DNA from: Dicaeum eximium
Taxonomy: Eukaryota > Chordata > Aves > Passeriformes > Dicaeidae
Length of the DNA stretch: 64,000 nt
Reading direction: 5' to 3'
NCBI GenBank assembly: GCA_013396995.1
Contig: VWZP01006016.1
Location: forward strand, 72,171-136,170
In this document: one piece after another, positions 13,417-25,764 of the stretch
Position numbering within the stretch: the stretch's first letter is position 1
How the letters are laid out: the number at the start of each line of letters is the position of its first letter
Notes under the pieces: generated by a model
Database searches by the model: none
Told to the model about the DNA's origin: nothing
The model's input: the letters and a program-made list of their open reading frames with translations, nothing else
Position numbers and translations under genes: made by a program

Positions 13417-13599
13417 TGGACGAGGAGGAAGAAAAGGGGGAGGAGGAGGAGGAGCTGCCGCAGCGGCGCGGCTGTGGGACCGCCCTCGGCCTCGGTGGCG
13501 GCGGGAGCCGAGCTTAGGAGAGCCACGCACACAGGCGAATGGGCCCTGCTCAGGCCCTTTGTGTGTCTCACGCCTCACGAGCGCTGTTAGAGAGCCGTC

Positions 13600-15857
13600 T
13601 CCTTGCCGGGCTTCTCATCCCTTTTTGCTGCCGGCCCCAAAGCTGCTCGTGTTACCCCGGATATTCCCTAGCCACTTGCTTGATGTCTTGGCTTCCCCCA
13701 GCATACAACAAACCATGGTTGTTTTATTTTCTTAAGTCTATAACCAAGTCCTTACTTGCTACTTAGTCGCCATTAACTCCTAGGTTTGGTGGAGGGTTTT
13801 TTTTGTTTGGTGGATTGGTTTTGTCTTCTACCTAGGATTGCTACTAATTTAGACTATGTTACTCCCCTTGTCCTCTCCATATCTCTTCTCTCCTGGCTTG
13901 TTTCCCAATCCACACCGAGCTTCCTCCTCACCTAGCATTTCAAGCCAGTGTGCCCTTCTCTCCTGCTTCTGCCAGCTGATCTCCTTAGTGAGCGCATCAG
14001 CCACTGCCAGCCTCCCCACTCTTCTTCAAAGCGAACATCTCAAAACCAGATATAAACCCACTACCTTCTTTCTTACAGCCTGCTTGTCCTGTTGTGTCTA
14101 ATTCTAGGTCTGCATCAAAAATTAGCTTGCCTGTGAGTTCTCTGTGGGTTTAGTCCTATGTGATGGCCCCACAGCACCACCTGCAAGTCATGGCATGGCA
14201 CAAAAAATTACTCCTTACACTGTTTCACAGGGGCAGACCTAGCCATTTTGTGCTCAAGTTTTCATCCTTGGTGTGTGGCCTGATGAACAAGTTTTACAGG
14301 TCAGTTTTCTGCCAGCTGCCCTCTGTGCTACTTGAACATAAAGCTAAGTCCTTGTGAGAAGAACCATCTTACCCCTTTCAGTTTTGATACTGAAACTCAA
14401 GTCAGGCCCAAAACACTGCGGCTGCCACAGAGCAAGCTGTGATTTGTTATAGGCTCTCTCCTCCTTAAATGCAAAATGTTATTTTAGAAACTGTATCTGT
14501 AAAATTTCACATCATCTGTGTTAAGCAAGAACAAACTGCATTTTTCTGATGGCTTAAACAAGTCAAATCTGTTTGATTTTCTTGGAGGTGGTAAAGCTCA
14601 TATCCCCGACATCAACTTTCTTATAAAAAAAAATAGAAAATCATCAATATATTAAGACAGATAAGAAACTTTCTTCCTATGTAAAAATGAATTGGGGGGA
14701 AAAGTCCCATCCCTGGTGGTATTTAAAAGACATATAGATGCAGTACTTAGGGACTTGGTTTAGTGGTGGCCTTGGCTGTGCTGGGCTAGTGGTAGAGCTC
14801 AATGATCTTAGATGTCTTTTCTAACTTAAATAATTCTATGGTTCTATATGTTAGATATATTTTTCAGTAGGGAAGGAAGGAAAGGTGTTTGTTTAACTAC
14901 ATGCATGCAGCAACAGTATTGTGTCTAAAGTAATTTTTGTGAATCAATGTAAAAAAGTGTGTGGGACATTTTGGGCACATAAGCTAGCTGGCACGTAAGT
15001 TGGTTCAGAATTTTCCAAGTTTTTATACTGCCAAAACCTATCACATCATTAAAATATGGTGCTAAGTCTCTGCTTCCTTTTTATATCATCACATAATTTA
15101 TATTTTTTCATTAGCTGAGGCCATTTTTCATATTAATTTTTGACTATTCATCAGAAAAGAGCAGAGAGGACATCCTCTTCATTCTGTATTTTTGATAAAA
15201 AAAAACCCCAACCATGCTCTTATTAAAAGAACTGCAACACAATTAAAGCTACTTTTGTGAACCTGGGCAAAGAACTTTTTTCATTTGCTACTAGACGTTT
15301 AGAATAGTTGCATGATGGAGAAGCAGAAAAACCATCGGTAAAAGCTAATTCTAGAAATCAAGCCAGAAAATAGAAATTAAGTTTTAAGTCTTTATCTCAG
15401 AGAGTGAAAATGTTACAGAGTGCTTTTTTTAAAATTAAAACTTCAGTTTGTACCTTGAAGGATATACCACTGACATGTTACTGCTATTGTCCACTCTTCT
15501 AGGATATGGTGGGGTAAATAATATTCACTCACTCTCTTTTGCTGCTGTTGTTTGACATCATATATGTTTACATCTGGGTCTGGAAATCTCTCAGTTGAAA
15601 CGTTTCAAAGAACCTTTCCCTTTGTGCAGTGAGGCGACCAGAAGGCGAATGGTAACCTTGCTATCAGTCTCCCTCATCCACCCTGCTGTGATTTTTGTCC
15701 CACGATCTCTCAAAATCATTTACCTGCTACTTTCTCTTGATAACATGAGCGAAGAACGTGCTGTCCCCGGGATCTGAGGACGTGCACATCTCAATCTGGC
15801 TCTCACGTCAGCCAGTCATTTTAATTTCCTACACGCACATTATACTTTTGGAATTCA
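13600..15857. other. Spacer between the two CpG islands
   Basis: AT-rich intergenic or upstream sequence between the PSIP1 island and the CCDC171 island. It holds one CR1 tail (14690-14851) and otherwise nothing I recognise. Confidence 0.5.
14690..14851 (+). mobile_element. CR1 LINE 3'-end fragment
   Basis: It contains the typical CR1 tail phrases 'ccctggtggtatttaaaagaca', 'ggtttagtggtggccttgg' and 'gctcaatgatctta', and ends in ATTCTATGGTTCTATATG (14833-14850), a degenerate octamer repeat. It is a 5'-truncated plus-strand copy. Confidence 0.85.
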
Positions 15858-16200
15858 GGATGCCCAGGACGCGCCTGGGGCGGGCTGTGTGGGCGGGGCT
15901 GCGCGCGCCGCCGCACCGCGCGCTGATGACGTTTCACCACGGCCGGAAGTTGCCGTTGGGAGGGCGCGCCGCGCGGGCCGCGTCCCTGCTGGCGGCGCCT
16001 GGAAACGCCGCGGCGCTTCCCGGCGCTTCCCGGCGCTTCCCAGCGGCCGCGCTCGCCCCGGCTGTCCGGAGCGGCCCCGTGGTGCTGCTGCTGGAGCTCT
16101 GTTCTGACCTTGTTCCCTCAGCCTTTCCTGCCAGGTAAAGCGCCAAAGCCGCCGGCACGGCGTGCAGTCAGCCAGCGCCGATCCGGAGCCAGCGGTGCCA
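15858..16200 (+). promoter_or_regulatory. Probable CCDC171 CpG-island promoter
   Basis: Compact CpG-dense island. GC boxes GGGGCGGG (15877-15884) and GGGCGGGGC (15891-15899) are followed by a CRE half-site TGACGT (15927-15932) and an ETS/GABPA-type CCGGAAGT (15943-15950). The decamer CGGCGCTTCC then repeats three times (16011-16040). The order of motifs suggests transcription to the right starting close to 15940-15960. Assigning it to CCDC171 is inference from orientation and from the donor at 16134. Confidence 0.65.
15950..16134 (+). other. CCDC171: Probable non-coding first exon of CCDC171
   Basis: Within the CpG island, CCAG|GTAAAG at 16134/16135 is a good plus-strand splice donor lying downstream of the ETS site. 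The exon start is approximate. The longer open frame across this stretch is Ala/Arg-rich, as expected for CpG-island sequence, and is not considered coding. Confidence 0.45.
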
Positions 16201-16359
16201 AGGGATGCTTCTACTTTGTTTTTAGCTTGCTTAAAAATTTACAGCTTGCGTTAGTGGTTCGTCCAGCCGAAACTGGTGAGCTTTTATAGGTTGCAGCACA
16301 GATGTGGTGGTTCCGCCTGGCTTTGTGTGTTTCAAATTAGTACATCTTGGTTAGATTTA

Positions 16360-16600
16360 GTTTGCTGGAGGGGACCTTAGAGATCCTCCAGTTCCATTTC
16401 TTTGCCGTGGGCAGGGACACCTCCCACTAAACCAGGTTTCTCAGAGCCGCATCCAGCCTGGTCTTGAAACACTTCTAGGGATGGGCATCCACAGCTTCTG
16501 TGGGCAACCTGCTCCAGTACCTCAGCACCCTCACAATAAAAAATTTCTTCCCCACATCTAGTCTAAATCCATGGCCTCCATAAAGTTAGTTAAGCATATT
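16360..16600 (-). mobile_element. CR1 LINE fragment, antisense
   Basis: Reverse complement of the CR1 3' region, with 'gggacacctcccactaaacc', 'catccagcctggtcttgaa' and 'ggcatccacagcttctgtgg' in the usual order. It lies immediately downstream of the CCDC171 CpG island. Confidence 0.88.
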
Positions 16601-16910
16601 CAGAAGTTCCTGAGGAGAATATGACACGAGTTGTGTAGGGAACATCTATCGAATGTACTACCTCCTCAAGCAAAAACTTCTTAACTATTTTGTTTGACTG
16701 TGGGGCTCTAATGAGCCACTCCATGCCCCATGAATTTTTTTCCCCTAATTGAAATAGCACTCTTTTGGAGTATATTCTTTTGTGTGCTAGTAGACTATGG
16801 ATGTGCACCTTAGCAGAGAAATGTTGTATATTCAAAATCATTAGCATTCCCAGAAAACAATCATTCGATATTCCCTGTTTCCCTCCCCCATCAAAGTAAC
16901 TAAAAGACTT

Positions 16911-16954
16911 AAAACTAATTTTAGAAAGTTCTAAAACTAATTTTAGAAAGTTCT
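16911..16954. repeat. 22-bp tandem duplication
   Basis: A 22-bp unit beginning AAAACTAATTTTAG occurs twice in perfect tandem. Confidence 0.95.
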
Positions 16955-17816
16955 AATACTTCAAGGTGGTATGCATGTCTCAGAGGAGATTTTGTTTGTG
17001 TTTTGAGAGAGTTTTTTTTCTGCTGCATCTATTTAGTTGTGCCTTTTTTTTTTTTTCCTACTATTCGGATTTTGGTGTAAATCCAAATACATATTTTTGG
17101 CAATAAATATTAAGAAAAGGATGGTATGAAAGACTAGTTTCTTAGTGTTCAGAGTTATGTCTCAATATGAAAATCTGGCACAGTTGAGAGAGGTATAGTT
17201 TCTTATACCAGGATACATAATTTTCTTTTTTATTGAAGTGATTCGTCTTTGTTGAGTACTACAAGTACTTTGTCAAGATTTCCTTCTTTCACATAAAGTT
17301 TTCAGGGTGCAAGTCACCAATAATTTAATGGAACTTAACATGGGCCTAGAAATTATGCTACAGTCTATACTTTGAAAATGAGGTTTTCAACTATATTCTC
17401 ATTTGAGATGGAAAGAAAGCTATGCTGTTTTCTCTAGGAGTGTGAGTGACTGTTGCATGGCAATTACTGTGTTTTGAGTCTTATGAACATATGCACCAAG
17501 ATGAATTCTGATGGGTATATGTTAAAAATCACAAAGAATACATGTAGCTATTCTACATAAATATGCTGCTTTTCTGTAAAAACAAAAGCATGAAAGAAAA
17601 AAACCTAAACCAAAAACTTCAAGAGTTTTTAGAAATAAGTTTATTTTTGCTACATTTTCTGTTAAAATTCTAGATTGAAGCAGAAATGGATATTTTTCTT
17701 CTCCATATTTCTAGCGCAGCAGCTGGAATGAATGAAATCAGTTTATATTCATATATTACACCAACTGCTGCCATTGTACACCACAATATAAAATACACAT
17801 CAGGGTATTAGAGAGC

Positions 17817-18275
17817 ATTGAAAGGAGGGCCTCATGGTTGGTGAAAATTATGAGGAATGGCTGAGGTCACTTGGTCTGTTCAGCCTGCAGGACACTGAGG
17901 GGAGATCTCACCGCAGCGACAACTTCCTCACAACAGGAAGTGGAGGGGCCCCCACTGGTCCTTTGTCTCTTGTTGACCGGAGACAGGACTGAGGGAATAG
18001 CCTGAAGCTGGGGGAGGTTTAGGTTGGATATTAGGAAAAGGTTCTTCATTGAACCACTGAAGGTTCTTTCCACTGAACTGAAGGGTGGTTGGGCACTGGG
18101 ACAGCTCCCCAGGGAAGTGGTCATAGCACCAACCTAACAGAGGTCAAGAAGTTTTTGGACAGTGGTGTCAGGCACATGGTGTGACTCTTGGGGTGTACTG
18201 TCCAGGGCCAGGAGTTGGGACACGATGATTCTAATGGATGCCTTCCAACTCAGCTTATTCTATGATTCTGTGGAC
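17817..18275 (+). mobile_element. CR1 LINE 3' fragment with intact tail
   Basis: Plus-strand CR1 3' region. Phrases such as 'ggtttaggttggatattagg', 'ggttgggcactgggacagc' and 'cccagggaagtggtcatagc' occur in order, and it ends with ATTCTATGATTCTGTGG (18257-18273). It is a 5'-truncated copy, relatively well conserved. Confidence 0.95.
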
Positions 18276-19102
18276 GTGTGACTGCAAACCAGGGATGGTA
18301 AAAACAGTCCAAAACAGTTTCCTGTTTTGGACTTTAATATGGATGTCCATCTGCTGTCATGTTCAAAAACAAACCTTTATGGCTCATTAATATTGACTGT
18401 TGAATACAGCCTATGTTTCATGTTACCTTGCTTTAATTAATAAAAAGAGGTTTTTAATGAGTTTGTTGTGCAACTTGATGTGAACAATGGGTTTTTTAAG
18501 GTCTGCCTTATAAATATGTTGTCCATATTGATTTCTTTTTTATTGTAACACTAAATTAATTATTCTTTCTAAAGGTCAGTGGAGTTGCAGTTCAATTTTT
18601 TATTCCTCCTGTATAGTCCTAACTATTGCTGATTTTCTAATACAATAAAAATGCGTTCAAATAGAAAATTCCAGATTTTTAATTTTAAGTCTTGGAAGAC
18701 TTGCTGTGTTAAAGGCTGTTATCAGACTGCAAACCCAGTACATGCAATCATGGTGTATGCATTTATCTTCAGTAGAATTATTTTGAAGATAAATGGAGTT
18801 TGTAATATTCCTATGAGATAAAGGATCAGTGTATAGGAACAAATATTTTTTACTGATGTTCTGAAAACCTTGGCAGGGGATATTCTGCTATGTTGCTATA
18901 TATAAAAATATATGTATTAATCTACAGTATTTAAGCTTTGAGGAGTGGAAGTACAATCTCATAGTTGTCTAAAACTGTAAAATTATAGTTGGTAATTGTT
19001 CACATGACATAGTAGTAACACTATTTTCTAACTGCTTGTGAGAATTAACAAATTATTCTTTCATTATGTTGGCAAGTAAATTAAAGCATGTCTCTGTTAC
19101 AG

Positions 19103-19228
19103 ATTGTAATGTTTTTATGATATGGAAGAATCATCTTGGAAGCTTGTCAAGCAAATGTATATGCAGTCAACGATTCATTCTCCGGAGTTTATAGTTTATG
19201 CAGCTTAAAAAGCTGTCTATTGACAATC
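19103..19228 (+). other. CCDC171: Probable CCDC171 5' UTR part of exon 2, with upstream ORFs
   Basis: A TCTCTGTTACAG acceptor ends at 19102, and the exon then runs without splice signals to the presumed start codon. It holds three upstream ATGs. The one at 19109 has 3 sense codons, the one at 19117 has 25 and the one at 19122 has 28 (ending TAA at 19208). All stop before the main ATG. The exact 5' end is inferred. Confidence 0.5.
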
Positions 19229-19275
19229 ATGAGTTCATCCTCTCCAGTCAACTACTCCATCACAGAAGCTAGAAG
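19229..19275 (+). CDS. CCDC171: CCDC171 start-codon exon
   Basis: ATG with A at -3 begins MSSSSPVNYSITEAR plus two bases, followed by the donor AGAAG|GTGAGC. The two trailing bases AG join the C that opens the next exon to make a Ser codon, so the phase fits exactly. The short, serine-rich N terminus is like that of mammalian CCDC171 in composition but not in sequence, so the start is inferred mainly from splicing and frame. Confidence 0.7.
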
Positions 19276-19417
19276 GTGAGCTTCATTTCTGTATTTTAAA
19301 GTCTAGTAATATAGTTCCTGTTTTTGTGGTTTAGAAATTATGTAATTCAGACTGAAAAAGCACCAGCTACGGTGTGGTATATGCAAGCTATGCCATATCA
19401 ATACAGTTATTATATCT

Positions 19418-20575
19418 TAGAATTATGGAGTGGCCAGGGTTGGAACAGACCTCAAAGATCATTTAATTCCAGCCCTCTGCTCTGGACAGGGACACCTTTC
19501 ACAAAACGACATTGCTCAGAGCTCCATTCACCTTGACCTTGAGCCAACTGCCAGGAATGTGGCATCCACAGCTTACCTGGGCAACCTGTTCCAAAGCCTC
19601 ACCACTCTCACATTAAAGGATTTTTCTAATATCTAATCTAAATGTGCTCTCCTTCTGTTTAAAGCCATCCTCTATTGTTCTGTCACTAGATGCTGTTGTA
19701 AAGAGTCTCTCTCCATTATTGTTGTAGACTCCCTTCAGGTGCTGAAAGGCCACAGTTAGGTCACCCTGAAGCTTCTCTTCTCCAGGCTGAACAAACCCTA
19801 TTCCCTCAGCCTTTCACCAGCTCACCTCAGGAAAGGTGCTCTATTCCTCTAATCAACTTCTTGGGCCTCCTCTGGACATGCTTCAACAGGTCCTTCCTGT
19901 GCTGGGTACAGCAGTGCAGGTGGGGTCTCAGCAGAGCAGAGGGGCATAATCCCCTCCCTGGCCCTGCTGCCCACACTGCTTTGGATGCAGCCCAGGACAT
20001 GTTTGGCTTTCTGAACTGGGAGTGCTAATGGCTGGGTCATGTCCAGTGTCTCATCCACCTGCACCCCCAAGTCCTTCTCCCCAGGGCTGCTCTGATCTGT
20101 TCATCCCCAGTCCGTGTTGGTACTGGGGCTTGCCCCAGCCCAGGTGCAGTACCTTGCATTCGGTCTTGGTAAACCTCCTGAGATTCCCATGGGCCCACTT
20201 CTTGAGCTTATCCAGGTCCCCCTGGATGGCATCCCATCCTTCAGGTATGTCAGCTGCACCACTCAGCTTGGTGTCATCTGCAAACTTGTTCAGAGAGCAA
20301 TTGATCCCTTTTCTGTGTCATTAATGAAGATACTAAATAACACTGGTCCCAGTATGGATCCTGAGGGACACCACTTGTCACTGATGTCCTTTGGTACTCT
20401 GAGCCATTAATCACTATCCTCTGGATGCTACTGTCCAACTATTCTCACATCCACCATGAGTCCACTCATCAAATCCATCCCTTCAATTTAGAGAGGAGGA
20501 TATTGTAGACTGTGTCAAAAGGCTTTACAGAAGCCCAGATAAATGGCATCTGTAGCCCTTCCTTTGTGCACTGAT
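19418..20575 (-). mobile_element. CR1 LINE fragment, antisense, ORF2 3' part
   Basis: Reverse-complement CR1. The tail 'tatggagtggccagggttgg' is at the left, then 'gcatccacagcttacctgg' and 'cttctcttctccaggctgaac'. Further right come the ORF2 phrases 'ctggacatgcttcaac', 'cttggtgtcatctgcaaactt' and 'gggacaccactt'. Frames are interrupted, so it is inactive. Confidence 0.93.
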
Positions 20576-20673
20576 GTTGTCATGTTTCCAGATGATAAAT
20601 TGTCTGCACCTGGTGGGCTAACACAATGCTTGTTCTCCTACAACCATTGGCCTGTGGTGCTGCACAATGCCCA

Positions 20674-21050
20674 TTGTGTAAGAAGGAGAACTGGAAGTTC
20701 ACCAGCCCCACTGCCCTGCCAGCTTGACTCTGTCAGCTGTACCATTGGTGTCCCTGACCCCTATGGACTACCAGAAAGACCTACCAGAGGGCAGAAGAAT
20801 TCATGCATAAAGGAGAGGGAAAATACTTAGATGATAGTGGGTAAATTATTATTATGTATATTTTTATTCTGGGACAACCAGTGAATATATATGTAAAATA
20901 CAGTATATAATCAGAAACTTTCCTATACTCAGCATGCAAGAGTGTAGGAGGAGCTAATGTCTCGTGCATCTGGCCAAATAAAGAATGCCTGCTTCTTAAT
21001 GCTACATTGCTGTTAAGGAGTTAGTTGTTTTATTGGATTTTTGGCAGCAG
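20674..21050 (+). mobile_element. Putative solo LTR of an endogenous retrovirus
   Basis: A TGTGTAAGAAGG-like start, a well-formed AATAAAGAATGCCTGC polyadenylation region (near 20980) and a tail ending GGCAGCA fit the layout of an avian ERV LTR in plus orientation. No internal retroviral coding sequence and no clear target duplication were seen, so boundaries are approximate. Confidence 0.4.
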
Positions 21051-22318
21051 TCACTCCATCATTGCAGGTATGCATCTGGCCATCTGGTGTGCAAGAATTC
21101 TCACATGGGCATAGGAGACACGATAGAGGTAGTTTTTGTCTCCATTTGGGAACAATGTCGTGGAGACCAACAATGTTGGTTATAAGTGTTGCACATAGCT
21201 CTTATTTTTTTTTTAACCTGATATGTGTTTGATCGTTGGCACAGTTAAAGTAAACTTTAATTCATTTTGTTTATCTTAACTGGGAGAGCAATTTGTCAGT
21301 GTTTAAAATCTGACCGTAAAAACCTGCTGGTTATATAGAAATAGCAAAATTCAGTGATTAGGTACTTTGATTAGGAAGTCAGGCTGCAGACTGCTTCTTC
21401 AACTGGGGAAGTTTAGCATAATTACACTGCTACATAGTAAATGAAAGAAGGTTTCTCTCATACAAAATTACTCTACATTTTCAGCCATATATGGAAGAAA
21501 AGCTAGTGAAAAATGTTTCTCTGTGATGTTCTTTGTTGACTGTAATTAGCTGACTTGTGAATGTGAATTTTTGAGCGTTCTGCGATGTAGAACTCAAAAG
21601 CTGTTTCACCTGCTCACATGCTTTCTTAAAGAGTCTTAAAGTACTACCAAAAATGGTGTCATAAATAAAAGCTCTAGTTGCTAAAATATGTATTTTCATT
21701 CAAAACCAATGATCAATGAACTATTAATATGTGAAAATGGAAGTGCAAAGCAGTCTCTGAATTCCTCTTAGACTGCAAATCATGCATGATTTCAAACTTT
21801 TCAGGGATTTTGCCTGATTTTGTTACTTAAGCTTCCTTATGCTTGTAGCACTCCCACTGGTAAATGAATACAGAAGTAATACTCTTCTACAGTAGGTAGT
21901 ATGAAGCTTTCATCAAGTACTTATTGCATGTGCTGATGATGCTGTGAGATTATAGAAAATACCACAGAAATAATGTGGCTATTTAAGCATAATTCCTATT
22001 TTATTTGAAAATATTTAAGTAATAAAATAGTAAAGTGGTAACATAATAATATTCTGTCAGTTTTCTTGTCTTTTGTTTTTTTAAGTTGCTAATTTGGTTC
22101 TATACTAAGAACAAAAATAGGCTTTTCTGCTTTATATTTTTAAGTTCTTACTAATAATGTTGTAAGTTTAGAAGCTGTGCATAAAAAGTTATTTCTAATG
22201 CTTTTTTCCCACAGTACTTAAAATTATGCTGTTTGTCTTCATGCTCTTATGCACATTTTTCATTTCTATAATGTCCCTAATTTGCTATTACTTGTGGTAT
22301 CATGTAACTTCTTTGTGG

Positions 22319-22845
22319 TGTCTCAGGTTTCTCATGGAATTGACAAGAGTGGGAACCCTCCCCCTGGGTCCTTTGGAGGGGGTTCCCCTGTGAGTTCTGT
22401 GCCAGGGATGAAAAAACGAGCAGGACTCTTGATTTCTTGGTCTTCAGTCTCTTTTTATTTTTCTCTTATCAGTGGTTTGGTACGCTGTCTGCACACCAGA
22501 CTTTGCGTACAAGAAACAACGCACCAAATGGACCCCAAACACCCAAATTCAAGGTCTCTTAAAGCTATCTAATCCAATTACTTTCTAAAATGTACTTTGT
22601 TTCTACTTTTCTACCAATAACTCCTATTGATCTATTTACGTAACACCCATGTTACTGCTTTCTCTAACCAATAATTCCTTGCCACCAATACTTCAAAAGA
22701 TAGTCAAAGAAGAAGAAGGAGATGAGACAATGCCCAAAATCCTCCATCTTGTCTCCTATACACTCCTGCATTAAAATCCTAAAACCCTAAATTTCTCACC
22801 CTGTGATAAGCTACTACTACATACTGCTATCTAGTTCCCACACCT
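22319..22845 (-). mobile_element. Putative LTR, antisense
   Basis: Read on the minus strand, AATAAAAAGAGACTGAAGACC lies about 140 bp before an end in CCTGAGACA, as expected for polyadenylation signal, R and U5 of an LTR. The left plus-strand boundary is TGTCTCAGG. The right boundary is uncertain. No retroviral proteins are present. Confidence 0.4.
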
Positions 22846-23689
22846 GTGGACTCCAACTCATCCCAAAGCCTTGGTAACTTTCTCCAGGGATGCAGGTCAA
22901 AAGCAGTGCTCTGCTGAGGATCAGGGCTTCCCAAAACAGGCAGAGAAACGTTCTCTGGACTCCAACAGTGGTGGATTTTTTTTTCCCCACTACTGTTCCA
23001 GTTAAGCACATAGTTAAATTTTTCTCTGAGTAAGTTTTACTGTGCAGGTATCTCCAGTGTACTCTTTTTTTTTTTTTTTCTGGATAATTAATAGAAGAGT
23101 TGAAAGGAAGAGCTTTATTTAAAGCTGATTGCTGTAAAACCCAAGGTAAATTCCTTAAAGATTTGAAGGTGGGTTTTTTTAATGACTACAAAACGTGGTT
23201 GTTCCCTTGCTTTCATTTCATGTGCTCTCCTTGCAAGAAGTGTTAAATATCATCAGGCTTAAGTACGCAGAATGACCTCCCAACTGCCCACAAACTATCA
23301 AAATGGTTACCCTTTCTTAATCCTTGTTCTTTGCATTAGTCATCCCTAGCTTTCAGTTTGGGTCCTGTTTTTTCCCCTTCCTTGTGCTTTGTTAACCTTG
23401 GTGCCACCAGGTTTTTGAGTGTCTTTAGTTGAGACATACTTCTTGTATAATCTTTGAATAAGACAACCTGCCTTTCATCTATGTTTTCCCCAGCCATGGG
23501 AAAGTAAAGGTCTACCAAACGTATTATATGATGTCCACAATCTTTTATACAGTTTACAGGTGCTCTTGATGCCGAATTTATTTTTGCCTTTTTTTTCCTT
23601 TTATATATTTTCTATGTTCTTTACATATATATTTGTAGCTCTGTAGCCTATCATAGTATTCATAGCTAGCATTTTACCTACTCTGTTAG

Positions 23690-24060
23690 GCAGAAAGACA
23701 AAATAAATTCCCCAGTGGCTCCAACCTGGGGGAAAAATCCAAGGTTAGATTTTTGGGGACACCAAGGTTGAAACTAGTTCTCTGAGATGAATTTTCATAA
23801 ACAAAGTTTAGTTCCTATCTAAAGGGCGGGAATTCAAAGAAGGTTGAATGGGGAGGAATTTACCTTAGCACTTGCATCTCTAATTGGGGATTTTTGTCAG
23901 ATATGCTAATTTGCTGAACATTTGCTAAACATTTTTTTTTTTTTGCTAATAAAAGTTGTATACTTTCCACCTGGCAAATTGTGCACCTAAGGATCCATAT
24001 AAAGGTAACTCCTTTTTACCACCTAACTGTGTCTGGGTCATGATTTTAGGACAAGTAAAA
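23690..24060 (+). mobile_element. Putative LTR fragment
   Basis: A block starting near TGTTAGGCAG contains AATAAAAGTTGTATACTTTCC (23948 on) and ends around GTCTGGGTCATGATTTTAGG. This suggests a polyadenylation signal followed by R-U5. Without a paired copy or target duplication it remains tentative. Confidence 0.35.
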
Positions 24061-25631
24061 AGGCATCACTGTTCGGATTTTTCTTACTTCCTTAATGACT
24101 TATATATTTTCTTATTGCATTAGCTAAGAGTTGCTTAAAATAATCATAGGGGATTTTACTCACCTGGTTACAGATTGTTTTCTCTTTGAGATGTGTTGGT
24201 TCCTCTGGGTATGTAAATACTGAAAGCTAATAATGTGCCAGTGGTTTTCTTGCAGTACATATGGGTTTTAATGATCCTTATCTCCTCCATTTAAGTACAT
24301 GGCACCCTGTGGAACAATTGTTGATGGCATATAATTATTCTGATCACACAGATGAAGTCCATCTTGTTTTTAAATGAAGATTTGACAGAATTTATTAAAT
24401 TATGAAATATTCATAGGCTGCAGCTAAAAACCTGAAATTTCATCATTTGTTGTTATTAATATCTTTAAAGGCTACATTTAATCTAGAATACTATTCTGCT
24501 TGTTGATGAAATTTTGTTAGTCAGCTTATGTGAGAAAACATATATTATCAGGTAAAGGTTTTAGTTGTGAAAAATGTTAATGGTGCCTATGCATAAATCT
24601 AGGAGTAAAGTGATAATTTTTTTTTATTTAGAAAAATGCAGTATACTGGAATTTATTAAACTGTTTTTTCTGTAACTAATACTTAAAACTTCATGTAGAC
24701 CAAGGTAAGCTATTTTTAGTATTTCCAGCTCTGCATGAAATGATACCAACTTTTTGTTTAATTTAATCGTGTTTCTTTTTACAGTTTAATTCATATTTTT
24801 TGGCCCTGATGACTTGCATTTTTGTGTGGAGCAACTGATTATTACAGCCATTCTTACATAGCTTTAATAATTTGAAAAACAACTTCCATCAAATGATGTG
24901 AGCACTGAGTTTCAGCTCCCGAAATACTTTGAATTGTCCACTTGGAAGTTACAGTAATTGATTGTAAGATTATTAACCTAGTTAATAAATATGTATTTTT
25001 ATACTAATTTTTCATTCCCTGCATAAAAGCTTGTTTTGATTATTTTGGTATTGCTTGTGATATCAGAAGCAAATCCTATTACTTGCCAAGTAGATTTTCT
25101 TTTGTCTGAAAAAGTAGTGGAAATAACAGGTTATTTTAGAGGACTAGACCTTTAATTTGTATTTTGTTTGTGATCAATCGTTTATCTGTAACATTTTTGA
25201 AAACAAAATGTGGAAGAGTGAGATTTATTCCACATTCATGCATTTGTTTTATGACAGTGATGTTTTTGAGACAGTAATCCATGTTAAAAAATGAGCCTTA
25301 CTGAAGAGAGAAACAGAAACTTGCTAGTCATTTTAATATATGTTATTGGAATAATGTTTTTAAGCATCCTGGAAGGTTATGGGATCAGTAATAAAAGTAA
25401 TGAAAAATAATGAAAAGCATGCTTAAACCAACTTGGGGAAATTCAAAATGCATATCTAATGTAAGTTCCTGCTTGTACTTCTCCCACAGTTTGCGTAATA
25501 AGCAACAGTAGGCATAGTTTTACTTAAGTGAATGTATAGAGCTTTGGACGCACAATCTGATAATTAAAATAAGGGAGCATTAAAACTTAAAAGGAATGCT
25601 TATGTTTTTTAAAAACAACAATATTTTGCAG

Positions 25632-25764
25632 CTTACATAATGAGGAATGTGAGTTACTACAGGAGAGCAATGAATCGGAATCGGATGCTGTTTTAGGCCT
25701 GAGATGGAAACTTCTTCAAGCTAAAAAAGAAAATTTGGACTTAACTATTCAACACAATCAAGAA
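25632..25764 (+). CDS. CCDC171: CCDC171 coding exon, N-terminal coiled coil
   Basis: TTTTGCAG acceptor and GAA|GTAAGG donor. After one base completing Ser it encodes 44 residues, from LHNEECELLQ to NLDLTIQHNQE. The stretch LRWKLLQAKKENLDLTIQHN matches the human CCDC171 segment with [20 protein letters not shown] at the same position relative to the next exon. It ends in phase 0. Confidence 0.9.

Larger units (their letters stand above)
16135..19102 (+). other. Presumed CCDC171 first intron
   Basis: About 3 kb between the presumed non-coding first exon and the start-codon exon. It contains an antisense CR1 (16360-16600), a 22-bp unit repeated twice in tandem (16911-16954) and a sense CR1 (17817-18275). 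No coding exon was recognised. Confidence 0.45.
19276..25631 (+). other. CCDC171 intron 2 with CR1 and LTR-like blocks
   Basis: 6.4-kb intron. It holds a long antisense CR1 (19418-20575) and three LTR-like blocks (20674-21050, 22319-22845 and 23690-24060). The rest is AT-rich and lacks recognisable exons. Confidence 0.5.

Noticed and set aside
12143..13735. Long Pro/Arg/Ala-rich open frames on both strands in the CpG island
   Set aside because: They are open because of high G+C, run through the N gap, and repeat because of the 464-bp duplication. No splice or homology support.
15758..16138. 126-codon open frame across the second CpG island
   Set aside because: Composition-driven and interrupted by the splice donor at 16134. 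The CCDC171 frame starts at 19229 instead.
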